DNA from: Rhodobacterales bacterium
Lineage (GTDB): Bacteria > Pseudomonadota > Alphaproteobacteria > Rhodobacterales > Rhodobacteraceae
Length of the DNA: 64,000 bases
Direction: 5' to 3'
NCBI GenBank assembly: GCA_002747325.1
Contig: PDOZ01000028.1
Span: 1 to 64,000 of the forward strand
Within the stretch, counting starts at the first letter, position 1. Every line of letters begins with the position of its first letter. The translations under genes were made by a program, and so were the position numbers. The notes under the pieces were generated by a model. It worked only from the letters and a program-made list of their open reading frames with translations, was not told where the DNA came from and did no database searches. This document shows, piece after piece, positions 35,847-43,364 of the stretch.

Positions 35847-35875
35847 AAAAGGGACTGGCGGCAAGACCCGCCGGT

Positions 35876-36811
35876 TTACCCCCAGAAAAACCGGGTCAGG
35901 TGAAAGAACACCGGGGCGGCGAAAAACACCGAGTCCAATCGGTCAAGAAAGCCGCCCTGCCCCGGAATCAAATGCCCCCAATCGCGCACACCTTTGTCTC
36001 GCTTGATCGCCGCCATGACCATATTGCCGCCATAGCCAAAAAACGCGGTCAGCACCGCGATGATCGGCGCCCAGAGCAGGCCGAACGGGGTGATCCACCA
36101 CAACAAAATCCCGAGAATAAACGCGGCGCCCAGCGCACCAACCATGCCTTCCCAAGAGCGCGAGCTATCCAGTTTCGGCATGATCCGATGCCGCCCGACC
36201 AGTTTCGGGAACAGGTAATGCGCCACATCCGCCCCCTGCACCACGATGATCAGCCAGGCACAGAGCAACGCACCTTTGCCAGCGAAGCCCTCGATATCGA
36301 GCAGCATCAGCGCGGGCACATGGCTCACCGCAAAGATGGTTAACATAAGTCCCCATTGAGTCTCCGCGACGCGGGCCAGAAAATGTGAAGTATCCCCGCG
36401 CGCCACCGCCAGAACCGGCAGAAAGAGGAAGGTATAGACCGGGATGAAAACGGTCATCATGCCGATCCAACCGACGCCGACAAAGAGGAATTGCGCTGGC
36501 AAGGCGACGAAAAACGAGAACATCAAGACCCAGTGATCCGCCCGTCGTTTCGCTGTTAGCGACAGGAATTCACGCAGCGCGGCGAAAGACATGAGAAAGA
36601 ACAGAATAGTGATGCCCGCGCGGCCAAACAAGCTCGCGACTGAGAGCGAAATCACCATCGCCCACCACGCATTGATCCGCGCGAACAGGGTTTCGACCAC
36701 GATATTATTGCCCTCGGGCCAGACCCAGCGGCGCAGCGCCGACGCGCCCAACGTGCCCGCCACGAGGAAGGCAACGAGGCCGGTGAGCAAAAGCGAATAT
36801 TCCCAAGCCAT
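35876..36811 (-). CDS. Phosphatidate cytidylyltransferase family protein (CdsA-like)
   Basis: A 311-residue integral membrane protein with about eight helices and the C-terminal CDP-diglyceride synthase signature AAIKRDKGVRDWGHLIPGQG followed by GFLDRLDS. The enzyme makes CDP-diacylglycerol from phosphatidate and CTP. The preceding gene encodes a PlsC-type acyltransferase that makes phosphatidate, and the two share one base at 36811. The typical housekeeping cdsA sits with uppS and dxr, which are absent here, so this is probably a second, YnbB-like copy. Confidence 0.9.
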   Translation of the reverse strand: MAWEYSLLLTGLVAFLVAGTLGASALRRWVWPEGNNIVVETLFARINAWWAMVISLSVASLFGRAGITILFFLMSFAALREFLSLTAKRRADHWVLMFSFFVALPAQFLFVGVGWIGMMTVFIPVYTFLFLPVLAVARGDTSHFLARVAETQWGLMLTIFAVSHVPALMLLDIEGFAGKGALLCAWLIIVVQGADVAHYLFPKLVGRHRIMPKLDSSRSWEGMVGALGAAFILGILLWWITPFGLLWAPIIAVLTAFFGYGGNMVMAAIKRDKGVRDWGHLIPGQGGFLDRLDSVFFAAPVFFHLTRFFWG

Positions 36812-37455
36812 CAGCGTCCCTCCGTCTGCGCGGCCAGCGCCTGCAACGCCTCACGCGCCCGCCCAAGAAACGCATCGCGCTCCTCATTCGGCTTGATATG
36901 CAGCGGCGCGCCATAGGTCACGGTGCAGATCAACGGCACCGGAACCACCTCGCCCTTAGGCAAGACCGAGTTCAGATTGTTGATCCATGTCGGCACGAAA
37001 TCGACCTCCGGCATCCGCTTAGCCAAGTGATAAATCCCCGTCTTGAAAGGCAAAACCGGCTCATCGGTCAGGTTCCGCAACCCCTCGGGGAAAAGGATCA
37101 GACTGTCGCCATCCTCCAACGCCGCCGCCATTTTCGCCACCGGATCCTCCTCCGGGTCGCGATTATCCTTGTCGCGATTGATCAACACGGCGCGGAACAC
37201 ATCCCGCCCGGCAAAGGCGCGCAAAGCGCTTTTCAACCAGTAATCCGACGCTGCAACCGGCCGCGTCTGGCGCCGCAGATACGCGGGCAGGATGCCCCAG
37301 ATCAGCACGAAATCAGCGTTGGACGTGTGGTTGGCGAAATACACCCGACGGCGCGGCACCGGCTCGCTCCCGGCCCAAATCGCCCGCGGCGCGGTAATCA
37401 ACCGGATGAACACAACCAGCGCATTGGCCACAATATCCGCAAAAAATCTTTTCAA
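36811..37455 (-). CDS. 1-acyl-sn-glycerol-3-phosphate acyltransferase (PlsC family)
   Basis: A membrane-associated acyltransferase. The HX4D motif is in YFANHTSNADF and the second in LILFPEGLRNL, both typical of PlsC-type enzymes that acylate lysophosphatidate. I favour a TTG start at 37455 (LKRFFADIVAN follows) with GGGAGCGAAGCG upstream, giving 214 residues. The ORF track starts at 37566 without a ribosome-binding site and would overlap the divergent gene. The end overlaps the CdsA-like gene by one base. Confidence 0.87.
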   Translation of the reverse strand: MKRFFADIVANALVVFIRLITAPRAIWAGSEPVPRRRVYFANHTSNADFVLIWGILPAYLRRQTRPVAASDYWLKSALRAFAGRDVFRAVLINRDKDNRDPEEDPVAKMAAALEDGDSLILFPEGLRNLTDEPVLPFKTGIYHLAKRMPEVDFVPTWINNLNSVLPKGEVVPVPLICTVTYGAPLHIKPNEERDAFLGRAREALQALAAQTEGR

Positions 37456-37605
37456 ACGCTTCGCTCCCGAGTTTTGCCCTGGATAGAGCAAGTTATGGCG
37501 AGTTTGAACTAAACCTGCGGTATTTTCCACGGTTTTAGCAACACTTTCTTGAGGAATTTGCACCATAGTAAGGCTATGGGTTGGGGCCAGAAAGAGGGGT
37601 GTGTC

Positions 37606-37986
37606 GTGGGGAGCATTGAGCGACTGCTAATCATTGAAGAAGTGCGGCTGGATCGGGAACAGCTGCGGGTTCTGGTGGAAAATATGGGGCCGGCAGCGGC
37701 GGATGATCTGGTGTCGCAATCCATGGAGCGGCTGACGGAACTGCTTCAACGCACAGGCAAGAATTACCGCAACTCCAATTTTGCCGCGATGGAGCCGTCC
37801 CTGCGCGCCATTATTGGCCTGTCGCGACAAGTCGGGATGACGTTGCTGGCGCGGGTAGCCAAGGATACGCTGGAGCTTTGCGCTTCCAACGATGTCATTG
37901 CCCTCGGCGCAACGGTGGCGCGGCTGGAACGAATCGGAGAAAACTCGCTCGTCGCCATGTGGAACATGCAGGATTTGTCGGTCTGA
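37606..37986 (+). CDS. Hpt-like all-helical protein, no phosphoacceptor His seen
   Basis: A 126-residue helical protein starting from a GTG at 37606, after AAAGAGGGGTGTGTC; the track's TTG start 19 codons earlier is weaker. The helix pattern and a segment such as SLRAIIGLSRQVGMTLLARV resemble the Hpt four-helix bundle, with a C-terminal LERIGENSLVAMW. At the place where an Hpt domain has the HxLKG histidine I see Glu-Pro instead. It may be a degenerate Hpt or a regulator-binding bundle; the assignment is tentative. Followed 50 bp later by the aminopeptidase gene. Confidence 0.6.
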   Translation: MGSIERLLIIEEVRLDREQLRVLVENMGPAAADDLVSQSMERLTELLQRTGKNYRNSNFAAMEPSLRAIIGLSRQVGMTLLARVAKDTLELCASNDVIALGATVARLERIGENSLVAMWNMQDLSV

Positions 37987-38036
37987 GCTTGCGCCCGCCG
38001 CCCGGCGCGTTACCTTGGCGCAAAATGGAGTGCGCC

Positions 38037-39443
38037 ATGTCAGATAATGCTGCCCAGAACCCGATGATGTTTGCCGCAAAAGGCGGCGATACCCTGCCGT
38101 TACACCTTGTTGCCAGCGCCGATTGCGAAGCGTTTTTGCAAACATTGAGCGCGACGGAACGGGCTTGGGCCGAGGCTTGCGGGTTTCGTGCCGGGTTGGG
38201 CGAGGTTGTGCTGTTTCCCGGCGAAAGCGGCGTGGCGAAGGCGGCGGTCGGCTATGGCGACGAAACCGCCCGCGCGCGCACCCGTTTCGGCACCGCCGCC
38301 GCCCGCGCGCATCTGCCCGAAGGCACTTATGAACTGATCTCTGATCTTGAAGGCAGCGCGCTGGAAGAGGTGCTGCTTGGTTGGCTTCTCGCCGGGTATC
38401 GCTTTGACAGATATGCCCAATCTCCGGCACCAAGGGCGATGCTCGTGGCGCCGGACGGGATCGACGCGGAACGGCTGGAAATCATCGCAGCCGGCGAGAC
38501 CCTCACCCGCGATCTGATCAACCTCCCCGCCAACGACATGGGGCCGGAAGAACTGGCCGCAACCGCAAGCGAGTTGGCGGAGTATTTCGGCGCGGCCTTG
38601 GATGTTATCGTTGATGATGCGTTGCTCGACGGGAATTTCCCGATGATCCACACGGTCGGCCGCGCCGCGCCCCGACGTCCCCGCTTGATCGACATGCGTT
38701 GGGGCGAGAAGGGACCGAAGCTGACGCTGGTCGGCAAAGGGGTTTCGTTCGACACCGGCGGGCTGAACCTGAAGCCCGGCGCGTCGATGGCCTTGATGAA
38801 AAAAGACATGGGCGGCGGCGCTGCGGTGTTGGGTCTCGCTTACATGATCATGGCGCTGAACCTGCCGCTGCAACTGCGTGTGCTGATTCCTGCGGTGGAA
38901 AACGCCGTTGCTGGCAACGCCTTCCGCCCGGGCGACATCCTGACCAGCCGTAAGGGGCTGACGGTCGAGATCAACAACACCGACGCAGAAGGGCGTCTGG
39001 TTCTGGCCGATGCGCTGGCTCTCGCGGATGAGGACGCGCCGGATCTGATCATCTCCATGGCCACCCTGACCGGCGCGGCGCGGGTTGCCGTCGGCGCGGA
39101 CCTGTCCCCATTTTACGCCACCGAGCCGGAAGACGCGGATATCATACGGCAGGCAGCCCGCGACGTGCGCGATCCGGTCTGGGAAATGCCGTTCTGGCAA
39201 CCTTATCAGAAAATGATCGAACCGGGCATTGCCGATCTCGACAACGCACCCAAAGGCGGCATGGCGGGGTCCATCACCGCCGCACTGTTCCTCAAAGCCT
39301 TCGTCACCGACACGGCGCGCTACATGCACTTCGACATTTACGGCTGGAATCCAACGGCAGCGCCAGCACGACCCAAGGGCGGCGTTGGCATGGGCGCGCG
39401 GGCGATTCTGGAGGCATTGCCGGAGCTGTTGCCCAAGGATTAA
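38037..39443 (+). CDS. Leucyl aminopeptidase family protein (M17)
   Basis: A 468-residue M17 metallopeptidase. The N-terminal domain (1-160) is followed by the catalytic domain with VGKGVSFDTGGLNLKP, MKKDMGGGAAVLG and the family signature NTDAEGRLVLADAL, which carries the metal ligands and catalytic Arg. Cytosolic hexamers of this family release N-terminal residues from peptides. Start ATG at 38037 after AATGGAG; the track's 53-codon extension is unsupported. Confidence 0.93.
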   Translation: MSDNAAQNPMMFAAKGGDTLPLHLVASADCEAFLQTLSATERAWAEACGFRAGLGEVVLFPGESGVAKAAVGYGDETARARTRFGTAAARAHLPEGTYELISDLEGSALEEVLLGWLLAGYRFDRYAQSPAPRAMLVAPDGIDAERLEIIAAGETLTRDLINLPANDMGPEELAATASELAEYFGAALDVIVDDALLDGNFPMIHTVGRAAPRRPRLIDMRWGEKGPKLTLVGKGVSFDTGGLNLKPGASMALMKKDMGGGAAVLGLAYMIMALNLPLQLRVLIPAVENAVAGNAFRPGDILTSRKGLTVEINNTDAEGRLVLADALALADEDAPDLIISMATLTGAARVAVGADLSPFYATEPEDADIIRQAARDVRDPVWEMPFWQPYQKMIEPGIADLDNAPKGGMAGSITAALFLKAFVTDTARYMHFDIYGWNPTAAPARPKGGVGMGARAILEALPELLPKD

Positions 39444-39773
39444 GATCGTTATCAAGGCGGTTTTCGATATGTCATGCGGACAAGATACCCCGCATCTGTT
39501 ACAAAATCGTTAAGCGCCACATTATTTCCCCGATTGCACCGCATCCACGCCGGAATCGAGAGCCAGATTGGCCGCTGTAGCGAGTTTATGCTCACCCCGG
39601 CGTCGCATTCAACAGCCCCACCCAGTTTGCGACGACGGGGGCTACATCGGAGACAGCCCGTCCTTGTGGCGGGCTTTCTTCCGTTTTGCGCGCGGAATGC
39701 ACAGCGCTGGACAAACCGGGCAAATCCGTTAGGCTCCGCCGCAAACACAGGCCAAACGAACCGACAAACCCTT
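39444..39773 (+). ncRNA. Gene-free gap with promoter-like, structured and terminator-like sequence
   Basis: This 330-bp stretch holds no convincing ORF. A promoter-like pair is present at about 39498-39525 (GTTACA, 16 bp, CATTAT). Downstream, ACGCCGG (39547-39553) pairs with CCGGCGT (39597-39603), CGTCGCA (39601-39607) with TGCGACG (39628-39634), and AGCCCC (39614-39619) with GGGGCT (39638-39643). The last two interleave as in an H-type pseudoknot. At 39655-39675 AGCCCG-T-CC / GGCGGGCT with TTCTT resembles a terminator. This could be a small RNA of about 150 nt or the leader of the cytochrome gene; I match it to no known family. Confidence 0.4.
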
Positions 39774-40211
39774 ATGAAAAAACCTAAAATTCTCATTTTA
39801 ACCATCATGATCTGCGCCATGACCGGCGCAGCGCTGGCCTATTCGAACAACCCGGTGGTGCAGGCGCGGCAGGAAGCTATGGGACTGATGCGCGCCGGGC
39901 TGAAAAACCTGTTTGCCATGGCCAATGGCAGCGCGGATTTTGACCCACGGCTGGCCAAGCGGTCATTGGATCGGCTGGCCGCGAAAACCGCCGCCATCCC
40001 GGATCTGTTTGCCGACGAACAATATGCCAACGGGGCCGACGCATTGCCGGAAATCTGGACCAATTGGGAGGATTTTCTCGCCAAGGCAGAGGCGGCACGA
40101 CTGGCAGCGCTGGCGGCGCAAGCGGAGGCCAACGCGGACAATCTGGCGCAATATCTCGCCCCAATCGCACAGTCCTGCAAAGCCTGTCACAACATTTATA
40201 AACGCGAGTAA
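39774..40211 (+). CDS. Class II cytochrome c (c556/c' type)
   Basis: A 145-residue exported haem protein. A signal peptide (1-22, cut after ALA) precedes a four-helix bundle; the haem attachment motif CKACH is at 135-139 close to the C-terminus, as in cytochromes c' and c556. A methionine near the N-terminus of the mature protein (QEAMGLM) could be the sixth haem ligand, which favours the low-spin c556 type. Periplasmic electron carrier or gas-binding protein; partner unknown. The ATG has no strong ribosome-binding site. Confidence 0.88.
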   Translation: MKKPKILILTIMICAMTGAALAYSNNPVVQARQEAMGLMRAGLKNLFAMANGSADFDPRLAKRSLDRLAAKTAAIPDLFADEQYANGADALPEIWTNWEDFLAKAEAARLAALAAQAEANADNLAQYLAPIAQSCKACHNIYKRE

Positions 40212-40220
40212 CCGGGCGGC

Positions 40221-41147
40221 ATGGTTGCGATATTTCTGCAAACATTGCCCTTCTTTGCCCTGATCGGGCTGGGCTATGGCGCGGGGCGGCGCGGGTTTTT
40301 CTCGCCCGAGGCCACGGCGGCGTTAACCAGGTTCGTGTTCTATTTCGCCCTGTCCGCCATGATTTTCGGCTTCGCGGCCCGGCTGGATCTGGCGGAGGTT
40401 CTGGATTGGAACCTGATCTGGGCCTACCTCCTCGCCACCAGCGCGGTCTATCTCATCGCCACTGCGGTCGCGCTGATCCGGCGGCGCGGGATCGAGGAAG
40501 CGGCGGTCGAGGCGCAAATCGCGGCGATTGGCAATGTGGGTTTTCTCGGCATTCCGATGTTGGCGCAGATTTTCGGAGCGGAAGCGGTGGGCACGATCAT
40601 GCTGATCCTCGCGGTGGACCTGATCGTGTTTTCCTCACTGATCGTCATCCTGATCACCGGCTCGCGCGACGGACGCCTGTCGCCACGTGTTCTGGCCACG
40701 GTCGGGCGCGGTTTGCTGGCCAACCCGATGATTGTTGCGATTACGCTGGGCTTTGCATGGTCGGCGACCGGCTGGACCATCCCCGCCCCTGCCGACCGTT
40801 TCCTGTCTATCTTAGGCTCCGCCGCCACGCCGGGCGCGCTTTTCGCCATTGGCGCTTCGCTGGCGAGCAAATCAGCGGAGAAGCTGGTCATTGCGGGGTG
40901 GCTCAGTTTCGCCAAGCTGGTGTTGCACCCGGCGGCGGTCGCGGTGACGACCCTCCTGCTGTTTCCGGTCCCGCCCTATACCGCCGCCGTCGCCATTGCC
41001 GCCGCATCGCTGCCGGTTGCGGGCAATGTCTACATGCTGGCGCAGCATTACGGCGTTGCCCCCTCGCGCGCCTCCGCCGCCATTCTGGTTTCCACCACGC
41101 TTTCGATTATCACCGTGTCTCTGGTCATCTCATGGGTCTTTCCCTGA
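40221..41147 (+). CDS. AEC family transporter
   Basis: A 308-residue permease with about ten helices, of the auxin efflux carrier type: FALIGLGYGAGRRGFFSPEA at the N-terminus, IGNVGFLGIPM in the middle, and SLPVAGNVYMLAQHYG near the end. Bacterial members carry small organic anions such as malate. The start lies 9 bp after the cytochrome gene but without a clear ribosome-binding site. Substrate unknown. Confidence 0.9.
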   Translation: MVAIFLQTLPFFALIGLGYGAGRRGFFSPEATAALTRFVFYFALSAMIFGFAARLDLAEVLDWNLIWAYLLATSAVYLIATAVALIRRRGIEEAAVEAQIAAIGNVGFLGIPMLAQIFGAEAVGTIMLILAVDLIVFSSLIVILITGSRDGRLSPRVLATVGRGLLANPMIVAITLGFAWSATGWTIPAPADRFLSILGSAATPGALFAIGASLASKSAEKLVIAGWLSFAKLVLHPAAVAVTTLLLFPVPPYTAAVAIAAASLPVAGNVYMLAQHYGVAPSRASAAILVSTTLSIITVSLVISWVFP

Positions 41148-41210
41148 CCATTTTCCTTGCCTCAAAAAGGCGGCATGGTTAGCAAGAAGAGACATATAGA
41201 AGGAACAGCC

Positions 41211-42068
41211 ATGCCGCATTCTGATCCGAAGACCCTGGTATCCACCGACTGGCTCGCCCGCCATTTGAACGACCCCGATCTGCGTATCATCGACGCCACC
41301 TGGTATCTGCCGCCCACCGACGCCGATGCCCGCGCCGATTACGAGGCGGCGCATATTCCCGGCGCGCGGTTCTGGGACATTGACGACATTGCCGACACCC
41401 GCTCCGAGCTGCCCCATATGGCGCCGCCGGTAGAGAAATTCATGTCGCGGATGCGTGCGATGGGGATTGGCGACGGGCATCAGGTGGTGGTCTATGACCG
41501 CTCCGGCATTTTCTCCGCGCCGCGCGTCTGGTGGACGTTTCGGCTGATGGGCAAGACCGATATTGCGGTGCTGGATGGCGGCTTGCAGAAATGGATCGAC
41601 GAGGGGCACCCGGTTGAGGATTTGCCGCCCGTGGTGCGCGACCGGCACATGACGACCTCGCGGCAGGCGGATCTGGTCAAGGACGTGACGCAGGTTGCCG
41701 CCGCCGTCAAGCTGGGCGACTGGGAGATCGTTGATGCCCGCCCGGCGGATCGCTTTCGCGGCGAGGTGGATGAACCGCGCCCCGGTCTGCGCAAAGGGCA
41801 TATTCCCGGCTCGAAAAACGTGCCCTTCGATCAGCTACTCAACGCCGATGGCACGATGAAAGACCCGGCCGCGCTGAAAGCGGCAATCCTGAAAAGCGGG
41901 GTCGATCTCGACAAACCGATCATTACCTCCTGCGGTTCCGGCGTTACTGCCGCGCTGCTGGCCTTCGCGCTGGAGCGCATCGGGCACACCCGGCACGCGG
42001 TCTATGACGGCAGCTGGGCCGAATGGGGGATGTATAACGACCTGAAAGTAGAAACCGGAGAAGGCTGA
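41211..42068 (+). CDS. sseA: Sulfurtransferase, 3-mercaptopyruvate/thiosulfate type
   Basis: A 285-residue tandem rhodanese. The N-terminal inactive domain (about 10-140, with DATWYLPPTDADARADYEAAHIPGARFWDID) is followed by the active one, whose catalytic loop is SCGSGVTA. This loop is typical of mercaptopyruvate sulfurtransferases. The start ATG follows GAAGGAACAGCC. Overlaps the aminotransferase gene by one base, a pairing that fits conversion of cysteine to mercaptopyruvate and then transfer of sulfur. Confidence 0.92.
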   Translation: MPHSDPKTLVSTDWLARHLNDPDLRIIDATWYLPPTDADARADYEAAHIPGARFWDIDDIADTRSELPHMAPPVEKFMSRMRAMGIGDGHQVVVYDRSGIFSAPRVWWTFRLMGKTDIAVLDGGLQKWIDEGHPVEDLPPVVRDRHMTTSRQADLVKDVTQVAAAVKLGDWEIVDARPADRFRGEVDEPRPGLRKGHIPGSKNVPFDQLLNADGTMKDPAALKAAILKSGVDLDKPIITSCGSGVTAALLAFALERIGHTRHAVYDGSWAEWGMYNDLKVETGEG

Positions 42069-43252
42069 TGTTTGAACATTTGAAACCGCAACCCGAGGAC
42101 AAGATCATCGCCCTGATCGCGCAGTTCCGCGCCGATAAGCGGGAAAACAAGGTCGATCTCGGCGTTGGCGTTTACAAGAATGCCGAGGGCGTGACCCCGG
42201 TCATGCGCGCTGTGAAAGAGGCGGAAAAGCAGCTTTGGGAAGCGGAAACCACCAAGACCTACACCGCCCTGTGCGGTGAACCGGCCTTTGGCACCACCCT
42301 GTCCAGCCTGATTCTGGGCGACACGGTATCGGCGGACAAGCTCTCCTTCGCGGCCCAGCCCGGCGGCACCGGCGCGGTTCATCAGGCAGCGGAGCTGATC
42401 AAGATGGCCAATGCGGGCGCAACCGTCTGGCTCTCCGCCCCGACCTGGCCGAACCACCCCTCGATCCTCAAGCATCTCGGCATTGCCATGGCCGAGTATT
42501 GCTATTTCGACAACGCCACCCGCGCGGTCGATTTCGCCGGCATGATGGAAGATTTGCAGGGCGTGAAAGCGGGCGACGTGGTTCTGCTGCACGGGTGCTG
42601 TCACAACCCGACCGGCGCCAACCTGACGCTGCCGGAATGGGAAGAAGTGGCGAAACTCCTTGAAAACAAGGGGGCAACGCCGCTGATCGACATCGCCTAT
42701 CAGGGCTTTGGCGACGGGCTGGAAGCGGATGCGGCGGGCGTGCGGCTGATGGCCTCTGCCGTGCCGGAAACCCTGATCGCGGCGTCCTGCTCGAAGAATT
42801 TCGGCGTGTATCGCGAGCGCACTGGCCTGTTGCTGGCGGTCAGTCAGGATCCGGGCGCGCAGGCCGTGACGCAGGCCAACCTTGCCTATCTCAACCGGCA
42901 AAACTTCTCCTTCCCGCCCGATCACGGCGCGCGTCTGGTGAGCATGATCCTTGAGGATGCGGCGCTGAAAAAGGTCTGGATGGATGAGCTGGAAGAGGTG
43001 CGCCTCAGCATGTTGAACCTGCGCACCAAGCTGGCAGATGCGCTGCAGGCACGCGCCGGGTCGGATCGTTTCGGCTTCCTCGCCCAGCACCGCGGCATGT
43101 TTTCCCGTCTTGGCGCCACGCCGGAGCAAGTCGCCCATATGCGCGACAAGCACGCCATTTACATGGTCGGCGATTCGCGCATCAACATCGCGGGTCTCAA
43201 CGAGAACACGATCGACGTTCTGGCCGACGCCATCATCGACGCAGGCGTCTGA
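42068..43252 (+). CDS. Aromatic amino acid / aspartate aminotransferase
   Basis: A 394-residue class I PLP aminotransferase of the AspC/TyrB branch. The PLP lysine is in SCSKNFGVYRERTG, and HGCCHNPTGANL and the C-terminal MVGDSRINIAGLNENTI are typical. It transfers amino groups between aromatic or dicarboxylic amino acids and 2-oxo acids. Coupled to the sulfurtransferase by TGATG, so cysteine-type substrates are possible too. Followed by a terminator. Confidence 0.93.
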   Translation: MFEHLKPQPEDKIIALIAQFRADKRENKVDLGVGVYKNAEGVTPVMRAVKEAEKQLWEAETTKTYTALCGEPAFGTTLSSLILGDTVSADKLSFAAQPGGTGAVHQAAELIKMANAGATVWLSAPTWPNHPSILKHLGIAMAEYCYFDNATRAVDFAGMMEDLQGVKAGDVVLLHGCCHNPTGANLTLPEWEEVAKLLENKGATPLIDIAYQGFGDGLEADAAGVRLMASAVPETLIAASCSKNFGVYRERTGLLLAVSQDPGAQAVTQANLAYLNRQNFSFPPDHGARLVSMILEDAALKKVWMDELEEVRLSMLNLRTKLADALQARAGSDRFGFLAQHRGMFSRLGATPEQVAHMRDKHAIYMVGDSRINIAGLNENTIDVLADAIIDAGV

Positions 43253-43274
43253 TACACGCTCCCAATACGCTCTG

Positions 43275-43301
43275 AAGACCGGTCCACGTGGCCGGTCTTT
43301 T
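43275..43301 (+). terminator. Rho-independent terminator after the aminotransferase gene
   Basis: AAGACCGG and CCGGTCTT pair; the inner CCAC-GTGG extends the stem past a single bulge. TTTTCCCC follows. Located 22 bp after the stop. Confidence 0.85.
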
Positions 43302-43364
43302 CCCCTTCGCTTTTTGCGCCCGACCCGTTAGATTCGCTGTAAAACAGAGCAGGTCTTCCGAGAT

